Source: a virus
DNA: 21,776 nucleotides
IMG/VR virus record: IMGVR_UViG_3300023251_000019
Coordinates: 1-21,776 of that record
Reading direction: 5' to 3' (one strand)
The notes beneath the pieces are model-generated. The model was not told the origin of the DNA. It did not search any database and was given only the letters and a program-made list of their open reading frames with translations. Positions 1-5,477 of this stretch are shown piece after piece. The position numbers and the translations under genes were made by a program. The number at the start of each line of letters is the position of its first letter. Position 1 is the first letter of the stretch.

Positions 1-52
1 TCATGCTCAATTCCCAACCCTCCCCTTAATACTTTCCACGGTCATAACTTCC
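1..52. repeat. 52-bp direct repeat, copy 1 (copy 2 at 696-747)
   Basis: Bases 1-52 are identical to 696-747 and the match ends at base 53 versus 748. Each copy encodes on the minus strand the same C-terminal peptide (VMTVESIKGRVGN, then stop) followed a few bases later by ATGA. The copies therefore sit at the 3' ends of two adjacent genes and the starts of the genes after them. Copy 1 touches the window edge, so the repeat may be longer. An ATG at 4-2 on the minus strand may start another gene outside the window. Confidence 0.95.
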
Positions 53-699
53 ACCGCCTGAAATAACTGCCCTTGCGCCTTGTGCCTTTCAATCCGTTCC
101 GTTGCCGCTTCAAAGTATTCCTTGTCAATCTCGTAGGCTGTGAGGTCATATCCGTAATCATGACAGGCTATCGCTATTGAACCGCTTCCGAGGTGCGTAT
201 CAAGGATGGTCTGCCCCGGCTTGGCATAGTTCGTCAGGAGCCATTTGTAGAGGGCAACGGGCTTCTGGGTTGGATGGATACGGATTTCTTTGTGCTTCAT
301 ATTCTGTTGACGCATTCCATGCCATAAATATCTTACTTTTCTTGTGGCTGTTTTAAAAGATGTCCACGCAAGTTCACAATCAGCATGGAGGCTACCCCCA
401 TTATCTTTATCCCACACTACAAAACAGGATGTATTTTGAAGATATTCTATAAAATAGTTTCCCCCAAATACAATTTGATTATTAGATACACGGAGGAGTT
501 CTAAAAAGTATTCAGGCGGTGGGGTTTCTTTGTCCCAAGCCTTTTCCGTATAGTTTTTTGCTTCTGTTTTGCTGCTCTTCGTCATAAAATGAGCGCCATC
601 CATTCCTACCCCATAAGGCGGGTCAACTATCGCCAAATCAAAAGCATTGTCGGGCATCTCTTTCATGGCCGGGAGGCAATCACCTTGAATTAATTTCAT
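7..699 (-). CDS. Phage DNA adenine/cytosine-N4 methyltransferase
   Basis: This is a 230-residue S-adenosylmethionine-dependent amino-methyltransferase. The catalytic motif IV DPPYG is at residues 26-30. The motif I-like DTHLGSGSIA follows near the C-terminal third, after an HPTQKP signature. Motif IV before motif I is the beta-class order seen in many phage and type II methylases, which modify N6-adenine or N4-cytosine. I chose the ATG at 699; a TTG at 705 in the same frame is possible. It starts just after the stop of the 48-residue gene. No restriction endonuclease partner is visible, so I infer an orphan methylase that masks phage DNA from restriction. The target sequence cannot be read from the protein. 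Its last 13 residues are duplicated in the upstream gene by the 52-bp repeat. Confidence 0.9.
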   Translation of the reverse strand: MKLIQGDCLPAMKEMPDNAFDLAIVDPPYGVGMDGAHFMTKSSKTEAKNYTEKAWDKETPPPEYFLELLRVSNNQIVFGGNYFIEYLQNTSCFVVWDKDNGGSLHADCELAWTSFKTATRKVRYLWHGMRQQNMKHKEIRIHPTQKPVALYKWLLTNYAKPGQTILDTHLGSGSIAIACHDYGYDLTAYEIDKEYFEAATERIERHKAQGQLFQAVEVMTVESIKGRVGN

Positions 700-747
700 G
701 CTCAATTCCCAACCCTCCCCTTAATACTTTCCACGGTCATAACTTCC
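696..747. repeat. 52-bp direct repeat, copy 2
   Basis: This copy is identical to 1-52. It spans the 3' end of the 48-residue gene and the start codon of the methyltransferase gene. With copy 1 it brackets exactly one methyltransferase gene, as expected for the product of tandem gene duplication or for a recombination junction. Confidence 0.95.
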
Positions 748-848
748 CCAGCTTCAACCATCTCTGTATTTCTCTCTATGTGTATCACAAACTCGCAAGA
801 TTGTCTTGCCTGGATCATCCCACCCAAACCTTGAGAACCCATCCGCAT
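702..848 (-). CDS. Small protein, 48 residues, unknown function
   Basis: The ATG at 848 follows a strong AGGAGGAG ribosome binding site at ideal spacing, and the frame is open to TGA at 702-704. It begins MRMGSQGLGG and ends with the peptide that also ends the downstream methyltransferase. The shared tail comes from the 52-bp direct repeat. It may be the remnant of a gene whose body was lost, leaving the tail, with a new short 5' part attached. No domain is recognised. The strong binding site and exact packing between neighbours support translation. Confidence 0.55.
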   Translation of the reverse strand: MRMGSQGLGGMIQARQSCEFVIHIERNTEMVEAGEVMTVESIKGRVGN

Positions 849-915
849 ACTCCTCCTATACATAAGAGTATCGCTATGTCTATAACCTTAATGATTCTCG
901 CTTCTGTCCTTGCTT

Positions 916-1104
916 TCATTTCCAGCCTCCATATTCAATTTCCCATGTTGGATGATATATCCCCGATTTTGTGTCTCCATCCAGTTTGATTCTGAGGTGC
1001 GCTCCACGGGATCCGGTGATAATTCCTGGTTTCCCTTTGTAAAGCACCATTGCCCCACGCTTGGCGGGTACGTCATAAGTCTTTCTAATATACTCCATGC
1101 TCAT
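916..1104 (-). CDS. Small phage protein, 62 residues, SH3/KOW-like composition
   Basis: It starts at an ATG 6 bases after GGAGG (GGAGGTAAGAA-ATG). The protein is rich in beta-type segments and glycine: GAMVLYKGKPGIITGSRGAHLRIKL is followed by an aromatic end with HPTWEIEYGGWK. Short phage proteins with this valine/glycine pattern often form small SH3-like barrels, but no diagnostic motif is present, so the function is unknown. It belongs to the run of tiny genes between the packaging gene and the methyltransferase. The overlapping frame at 888-1076 lacks a ribosome binding site and is a shadow. Confidence 0.7.
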   Translation of the reverse strand: MSMEYIRKTYDVPAKRGAMVLYKGKPGIITGSRGAHLRIKLDGDTKSGIYHPTWEIEYGGWK

Positions 1105-1134
1105 TTCTTACCTCCAAATTGTTACCAGTTGTGG

Positions 1135-1323
1135 TTAAGTGGTGACATCCAGTAGTGCCGGTTTTGGGTCGCCTTCTTTTTGGTTGGTGCGCCCACATGT
1201 GCGGCATGTAGCCTTGTCTCCATCCCAATCAACAAAACCTCTGCACAAATTAGGACACACCCAAAACTTAAAACCGCCGTTTTCGTCAACCTCTTCAAAA
1301 AAAGCCTTCATCTCTTCGTCCAT
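1135..1323 (-). CDS. Small zinc-ribbon-like protein, 62 residues
   Basis: The ATG at 1323 follows GGGAGGTGATGCG, one copy of the repeated leader of this region. The N-terminus is acidic and aromatic (MDEEMKAFFEEVDENGG). It is followed by cysteines in a CPNLC ... CRTCGR arrangement around residues 23-44, consistent with one zinc-binding ribbon. The last codons (PALLDVTT, stop) are encoded by DNA that resembles the repeated leader (CGGCACTACTGGATGTCA), so a former leader may have been absorbed into the coding region. The function is unknown; a nucleic-acid or adaptor role is only an inference from the zinc ribbon. Confidence 0.7.
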   Translation of the reverse strand: MDEEMKAFFEEVDENGGFKFWVCPNLCRGFVDWDGDKATCRTCGRTNQKEGDPKPALLDVTT

Positions 1324-1346
1324 CGCATCACCTCCCGTAGTGCTGG

Positions 1347-1499
1347 TTATTCATGCTTTTCGACAACCCATAGGTTCCAGTCTCGTTCCGGGTAGAAAGA
1401 TTCTAACTCATTCCTTACAGCCCTGGCGGTTTCTTTGTGTTTATAGGGGCCCCGAACAGTGTTGTTGTTATTGTCATCGACTATATACCAATTATTCAT
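1347..1499 (-). CDS. Small phage protein, 50 residues
   Basis: The start is the ATG at 1499, preceded by ACAGGAGGTGTGAG; a longer in-frame extension has no ribosome binding site. The product begins MNNWYIVDDNNNNTVRGPYKHKETARAVRNELE and ends WNLWVVEKHE. It looks like a small beta-hairpin followed by a helix and a final strand, a pattern seen in short phage proteins carrying a WYIVD-type start. No catalytic motif is seen and the function is unknown. Its TAA stop lies inside the leader of the next gene. Confidence 0.7.
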   Translation of the reverse strand: MNNWYIVDDNNNNTVRGPYKHKETARAVRNELESFYPERDWNLWVVEKHE

Positions 1500-1606
1500 C
1501 TCACACCTCCTGTAGTAGTGGTAGAAATGGCCTCCCCTTTGCATGGCAATTTGCGCTTTGGTAAGGATCTCTGGCTTACGGGCGCCACCCCGCTATTTTC
1601 TACCAT
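1496..1606 (-). CDS. Possible tiny ORF, 36 residues
   Basis: This reading frame fills the gap between the 60-residue gene ending at 1610 and the gene starting at 1499, and overlaps the latter by ATGA. It begins MVENSGVAPVSQRS and ends STTTTGGVR, its last codons being the repeated leader itself. The ribosome binding site is poor (only GAGA at usable distance). It may be translated by coupling from the upstream stop, or the stretch may be non-coding. Confidence 0.3.
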   Translation of the reverse strand: MVENSGVAPVSQRSLPKRKLPCKGEAISTTTTGGVR

Positions 1607-1609
1607 TAC

Positions 1610-1792
1610 TTATTTCTCATCCATAAGTCGGGTTACTAAATCCCTAATTTTCATCATATTCACCCACCATTTTGGCTCGGTGGGGTACGAGGGTGTTTTT
1701 TGGTCTACTTGATCTATTTCGTTGAGAAAGTGGTCTAACATTTGCTTGTATGCCAGTTTTGCATCGTCACCTTCTTTCTGGTATCTATCCAT
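1610..1792 (-). CDS. Small helical protein, 60 residues
   Basis: The ATG at 1792 is 6 bases from an AGGAGGTGATGGG ribosome binding site. The longer frame starting at 1864 runs back through the leader and into the upstream gene, so it is rejected as the start. The protein is charged and probably mostly helical (KLAYKQMLDHFLNEIDQVDQ), with a central proline stretch and a second helix (WWVNMMKIRDLVTRLMDEK). No family is recognised. Confidence 0.65.
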   Translation of the reverse strand: MDRYQKEGDDAKLAYKQMLDHFLNEIDQVDQKTPSYPTEPKWWVNMMKIRDLVTRLMDEK

Positions 1793-1812
1793 CCCATCAC
1801 CTCCTGTGGTGC

Positions 1813-1995
1813 TTAATTTTCCCAACAATTCTCGCAAGAGATTTTTCCGTTCTTCTTTTTCCAATCAGCAAACTTCATGTGATCCTTAATGCCTCCCTTA
1901 GTTTTGCAACAAAGTATTCCACCTTCACCGTTTTGCAAATATTCCCCACAATAATCACATTTAGCAACAAAAAAATCTTGTTTTTTGATACCCAT
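1813..1995 (-). CDS. Small zinc-finger-like protein, 60 residues
   Basis: The start ATG follows the leader copy at 1996-2021. Cysteines are arranged as CDYCGEYL (residues 13-16), then a CC pair near residues 29-30, and CENC near the C-terminus. This fits one or two zinc-binding knuckles. The protein is lysine-rich (DWKKKNGKIS), which suits nucleic-acid contact, but the role is unknown. It is the second of three cysteine-rich tiny proteins in this cassette, with 1135-1323 and 2019-2195. Confidence 0.7.
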   Translation of the reverse strand: MGIKKQDFFVAKCDYCGEYLQNGEGGILCCKTKGGIKDHMKFADWKKKNGKISCENCWEN

Positions 1996-2018
1996 CCCGT
2001 CACCTCCAGTAGTGCTGG

Positions 2019-2195
2019 TTATGCTTTATTTTTGGGTAAAACGCTTAACCCTCGTCGCCTTTCTCGGCGGTCCTCTTTAGCCCATCTTTTTATTATTTCT
2101 CTTTCGCAATAACTGTTGAATTGATGCGCAAGCATATCCACCTCGTTGACAAATTCCTCTGCACAGATTTCACAAATCCACGGATCTATCTTCAT
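2019..2195 (-). CDS. Small C2HC zinc-finger-like protein, 58 residues
   Basis: The ATG at 2195 lies 6 bases after GGAGG in a leader copy. The N-terminal part reads WICEICAEEF, followed by a histidine (MLAHQF) and a cysteine (NSYC), giving a C-x2-C ... H-x5-C arrangement like a classical small zinc finger. The C-terminal half is very basic (EDRRERRRG), suggesting nucleic-acid binding. The stop TAA is the first part of the next leader copy. Specific function unknown. Confidence 0.65.
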   Translation of the reverse strand: MKIDPWICEICAEEFVNEVDMLAHQFNSYCEREIIKRWAKEDRRERRRGLSVLPKNKA

Positions 2196-2264
2196 ACATC
2201 ACCTCCAGTAGTGCTGGTTATTTTTATTTCTCCAACAATATTCCGCGCCTCCAACCGCTAACTG

Positions 2265-3008
2265 TTAACCGTCAACCGATTCTCCGATTTCGATAACAAA
2301 CTCCTTCGCCCTGGCGTACTGGTTCATAAATCCGTCCTTCGCGGCCATGAGTACGCTAATCAGTTCGGGGAGTTTCCGCTGATCACCGCCCACGAGATTG
2401 ATCCACGTGGCGGCATCCGACTGGAAAAAATGCGCGATCCCCGCATCGAGGACGGTGGCCCTGGATGCCAACTCTATCTCAAATTGATCGCGCGGGATAT
2501 ATAACCCCTCCTCGACTTTCTGCTTGTGCTTCGCCCGGGCGATTTCCACTTCCAGTTTCTCAACTTCAAGCCCCGTCTTTCTCCGCTGCAGGTCATCCTG
2601 TTCACCCTGGAGCCGTTTGCCGGTGTCTTTGCGCTTCAAAAAAACGCTGGCATATTTCTTGACGTCTTTGAGATAGAACAGACCATCCTCACGCGACAGC
2701 AGCTTCGCCTTCCCGATCCGGTTATAGACCGTCGACTTCGACACCTTCCAGCCGTTATCCTGCAGCCACTTCGTCACCGCGAGACGGTTCGGGAAAGTCC
2801 GAATTTCCGGCATATACTGTTCTTCCAGTCTGCCGACATATTCTTCGAGAGCACCCTCAGCACTTTGCAGATCACGGAGTTTCGCGGTCGTCGATTCGGT
2901 CTGGTATGCCGTCAACGTCTTGATCGAGGCGTTGTAATATATCTTGAGCTGCAGGGCCTCTTCTTTTGAGGCCAGCTTCAGGAGCTTGTCTAATCGGGTT
3001 TTTTCCAT
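2265..3008 (-). CDS. Probable small terminase subunit (Nu1-like DNA-packaging protein)
   Basis: The product has 247 residues and a TAATG overlap with the upstream gene; GGAGATC lies ahead of the start. The N-terminal third is helical or coiled-coil. Next comes a winged-helix-like stretch (RLAVTKWLQDNGWKVSKSTVYNRI ... LFYLKDVKKYA, about residues 75-120) that resembles the DNA-binding part of Nu1-type small terminase subunits. A charged coiled coil follows (LEVEKLEVEIARAKHKQKVEEG), then a C-terminal helical region containing IPRDQFEIELASRATVLDAGI. Such proteins recognise the packaging site and load the large terminase. The large subunit is not in this window; it could lie beyond base 1. A host-type helix-turn-helix regulator is the main alternative. 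Confidence 0.6.
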   Translation of the reverse strand: MEKTRLDKLLKLASKEEALQLKIYYNASIKTLTAYQTESTTAKLRDLQSAEGALEEYVGRLEEQYMPEIRTFPNRLAVTKWLQDNGWKVSKSTVYNRIGKAKLLSREDGLFYLKDVKKYASVFLKRKDTGKRLQGEQDDLQRRKTGLEVEKLEVEIARAKHKQKVEEGLYIPRDQFEIELASRATVLDAGIAHFFQSDAATWINLVGGDQRKLPELISVLMAAKDGFMNQYARAKEFVIEIGESVDG

Positions 3009-3481
3009 TAGTTGATCTCCAGATCATAAATATCAGATTCAGGCACATCTACCATCGCGGTTTTATCCCAGTCAGTTTCAATCTCAAATCCCACACTCTT
3101 GTCATATTCCGCAGGGTCGAGTTCGTGATGCGAATATGGTATGTTCATTTTCTTCGCCAGCTTCAGTTCGTTTGAACAGCCCTTGCTTTTCCCGTCATGA
3201 ATGAATACGCTGTGATCACTGTCCTTGAGCACGTCCAGGCTGCGATGCTCGAACGCACCGCGCAGAAATTTGAAGTTCAGGAAATGCAGCTTTAGGGGAA
3301 TGGCCTTTTCCCGGCAAAGATCCCTCGCGACTTCACATACGCCGCCGGGCTCGGCATGGGTAACGATAGTGGTGGGATTGTGCTTCTCTATCTCTTCTAA
3401 AATAATAATTTTAACCCTCTCATCCGTCAGAGTCCGGCTGCCATGAATTGAAAGGTGAAATTTTTGAGGTTGTTCTCGCAT
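3008..3481 (-). CDS. SLOG/YspA-like nucleotide-binding domain protein (DUF2493-type)
   Basis: The product has 157 residues. It begins with a strand followed by HGSRTLTDE, corresponding to the GSR-T-D signature of the YspA/DUF2493 group of the SLOG superfamily. It continues with TIVTHAEPGGVCEVARDLCREKAIPL and later SDHSVFIHDGKSKGCSNELKLAKKMNIP, matching the family's glycine-rich and DG-S-G-T/S segments. SLOG proteins bind nucleotides or nucleotide-derived ligands; phage members of this type are common and poorly understood. The usual GG-G-D motif is altered to EPGGVCEVA, so ligand binding may differ. It sits 12 bases after the endonuclease gene and overlaps the packaging gene by one base, so it is co-transcribed with both. 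Confidence 0.7.
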   Translation of the reverse strand: MREQPQKFHLSIHGSRTLTDERVKIIILEEIEKHNPTTIVTHAEPGGVCEVARDLCREKAIPLKLHFLNFKFLRGAFEHRSLDVLKDSDHSVFIHDGKSKGCSNELKLAKKMNIPYSHHELDPAEYDKSVGFEIETDWDKTAMVDVPESDIYDLEIN

Positions 3482-3493
3482 AAATATCCCGTG

Positions 3494-4276
3494 TTACTTG
3501 ATTAGTTCTGCTTTTCCGCCGGTGAAATTCTCCCAGCGTTTTACGGTTACGTCGCAGGCCTTTTCTTTGTCCTTTTTAAATTCAATCTCGTCTATCCTGT
3601 ACAACTCATATCCATTCATTTTACACCAAGCATCTTTCTTTTTGTCTCTCGCTACAGCCAATAGCAACGAATGCCAATATGAACCATCGGCCTCAATGAG
3701 AATCTTTAAGCCTTCAATCTTAAAATCAAAACTCCATTTTTTTACTTTGAACTGACATGAAAGGGGAATGCCCTTATTTTTTAGGTACTCTCCCACTCTT
3801 TCCTCATAATGTGATACTCGTCTATTTTTCAAATAACATCTATGCGAGCAATGGATTTGTTTTCTATCACCAAAATCAGCTACAGCTCTAAATCTTTTAT
3901 TGCAGACAGGACAATAAGCTACTCTGGCTCTCTGCAAATGTGGATAGTGTCTACCCTTTTTATTACTTGGCGTCCCCTTCTGAGATAAAGCCTTACACTC
4001 CATAGAGCAATATTTTACGTCAAGCCGGTCAACTGGCCCAAACGTTTTACCGCATTGCTTGCACACGAGAAACGTTTGTGGCCGATAAATCTTTTTACAT
4101 TCAATGGAACAAAGTTTTTTATTTCTTTTACCACTGAACTCTTTTCCGCACACAACGCATATTCTGGTTTCAACTCCATGACACTCCTTACATCTTGCAG
4201 TATATCCATTCTCCCGTGACGTTTTATAAAACTCAGAGAGTGGCTTTACCTTTCCGCATTTTGCACACTTCTTCAT
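3494..4276 (-). CDS. Zinc-finger PD-(D/E)XK (Vsr-like) endonuclease, probable homing endonuclease
   Basis: The product has 260 residues; the start ATG at 4276 follows GAGG and overlaps the 3' end of the methyltransferase gene by 44 bases. Four consecutive cysteine modules are visible: C4/C7 with C29/C32, C40/C43 with C56/C60, C72/C75 with C90/C94, and C122/C125 with C143/C147. These are treble-clef or ribbon-type DNA-binding fingers. The C-terminal nuclease part has FDFKI (D184), then LIEADGSYWH (E195, D197, W201, H202), as in Vsr, DUF559 and EDxHD endonucleases. The gene is visibly more AT-rich than the replication genes. Free-standing homing endonucleases of this build are known in phages; mobility here is inferred. 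A phage repair or restriction nuclease is the alternative. Confidence 0.75.
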   Translation of the reverse strand: MKKCAKCGKVKPLSEFYKTSRENGYTARCKECHGVETRICVVCGKEFSGKRNKKLCSIECKKIYRPQTFLVCKQCGKTFGPVDRLDVKYCSMECKALSQKGTPSNKKGRHYPHLQRARVAYCPVCNKRFRAVADFGDRKQIHCSHRCYLKNRRVSHYEERVGEYLKNKGIPLSCQFKVKKWSFDFKIEGLKILIEADGSYWHSLLLAVARDKKKDAWCKMNGYELYRIDEIEFKKDKEKACDVTVKRWENFTGGKAELIK

Positions 4277-5477
4277 AGGGGATCGCCTCTTTATCGTTAG
4301 TAGATAAAAAGACTTTACCATCAATCCCAACGAATTGCAAGTACCTATTTATTATAACATCGCAGTACAAACAATCTATCTCCATGAGGTACGCTGTCCG
4401 TCCTGTCTGTTCGGCTGCTATGAGGGTGCTGCCTGAACCGCCGAAGAGGTCGGCAATAACATCATCTTCTTTGCTGAATTTTTCAATAAACCACCTCACA
4501 AGAAGGATTGGCTTTTGTGTTGGGTGTTTCCTGCCGTCGCTGTGGTCAAATTCCTGCTCAGTCCCTAAAATGCCGCTCCACGTTATGCGTGCAATTTGCC
4601 TGTGGTGTCTTGCCTTACTCCAACAAAGCTCAAACTCACTTGTTGACCATTCCATGTCTTCAATGCCCTTGCGCTTATCCCAAACAATCCAACTCCCTTT
4701 GTTTTTATCAATCAAGCGCTCCGCATAATAATCAGCACCCCACCAAAATTGTTCCTTGCAATACTTAAATAATTCCTGGAGAAAAGAGGGGTCAAAATCT
4801 TTATCGTCTGCAATGACTGGAGAATAATTATTGATCTTTGCTTGCCAGTTCCCTTTTTTATGTCTAAGTGTATCTGACATATTTGGGTTATATTTCATCC
4901 CATACGGCGGATCGACAAAGAGGACTGCCGCCTTCACCCCGTCCATCAGCCTTTCCACATCCTCCGCCTTTGTCGAATCGCCGCACATTACCCTGTGCTT
5001 CCCCAGCAACCAGATATCGCCCGGCTTCGTGATAGCCACCTTCGGGACTTCGGGGACTTCGTCCGGATCTGTCAGGCCCTCTTTAATATCAAACAGCTTC
5101 TCAATTTCCACGCCATCAAAGCCTGTCAACTCCAGGTCGAATCCCTCGAGGGACAGAAGCTTGAGTTCGTTGGCCAGATCTTCTGGGAGCCAGTCGGATT
5201 CATTCGACCGGTTGTCCATCAAGCGGAAGGCCCTGACCTGGGCGTCCGTCAGGTGGTCCATGCGCACAGTCGGTACGCTCTCCATCTTGAGCTTTTTCGC
5301 GGCCAGAAGGCGACCGTGCCCGGTGATGATCACGTTCTCTTTGTCCAGCAGAATCGGGACCTGAAATCCATACTCCTGGATCGACTGCGCTATCTTGTTA
5401 ACCTGGTTCCGTGGATGTGCTTTCGCGTTGCCGGGATACGGCTTGATCGCCTCGATTTTCATGTTTTCTATTTTCAT
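4233..5477 (-). CDS. ParB-like domain fused to DNA methyltransferase
   Basis: The product has 414 residues. The start ATG overlaps the primase stop (ATGA); the open frame extends upstream to 5909 only as a shadow of the primase gene. Residues 7-90 form a ParB/Srx-type domain (IKPYPGNAKAHP, then GHGRLLAA at 53-60). The methyltransferase part follows: DPPYG at 189-193, HPTQKP at 318-323, FGGSGS at 345-350. Motif IV before motif I marks the beta class, modifying N6-adenine or N4-cytosine. ParB-methylase fusions are common on phages and mobile elements, where the methylase often has no cognate endonuclease. The 5' half (ParB) is GC-rich like the primase, while the 3' half is AT-richer like the endonuclease, suggesting a mosaic gene. 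Confidence 0.9.
   Translation of the reverse strand: MKIENMKIEAIKPYPGNAKAHPRNQVNKIAQSIQEYGFQVPILLDKENVIITGHGRLLAAKKLKMESVPTVRMDHLTDAQVRAFRLMDNRSNESDWLPEDLANELKLLSLEGFDLELTGFDGVEIEKLFDIKEGLTDPDEVPEVPKVAITKPGDIWLLGKHRVMCGDSTKAEDVERLMDGVKAAVLFVDPPYGMKYNPNMSDTLRHKKGNWQAKINNYSPVIADDKDFDPSFLQELFKYCKEQFWWGADYYAERLIDKNKGSWIVWDKRKGIEDMEWSTSEFELCWSKARHHRQIARITWSGILGTEQEFDHSDGRKHPTQKPILLVRWFIEKFSKEDDVIADLFGGSGSTLIAAEQTGRTAYLMEIDCLYCDVIINRYLQFVGIDGKVFLSTNDKEAIPYEEVCKMRKGKATL

Larger units (their letters stand above)
1324..2220 (-). repeat. Dispersed leader repeat: stop plus stem plus ribosome binding site, 5 copies
   Basis: Five gene starts share a near-identical 23-26-base leader, at 1324-1349, 1500-1524, 1793-1815, 1996-2021 and 2196-2220. 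On the minus strand the best copies read TAACCAGCACTACTGGAGG followed by TGATG or TGACG and a few bases before ATG. In three copies (1347, 1813 and 2019) the upstream gene's TAA stop lies inside the block. CCAG and CTGG can pair around CACTA, just overlapping the GGAGG ribosome binding site. The copies at 1996 and 2196 are nearly identical and the others are diverged. The intervening genes are unrelated, so only the junctions are repeated. Confidence 0.85.

Noticed and set aside
1324-2220. Possible CRISPR array (repeats about 24 bases)
   Set aside because: Intervals are 150-200 bases, contain genes, and the repeats carry stop codons and ribosome binding sites.
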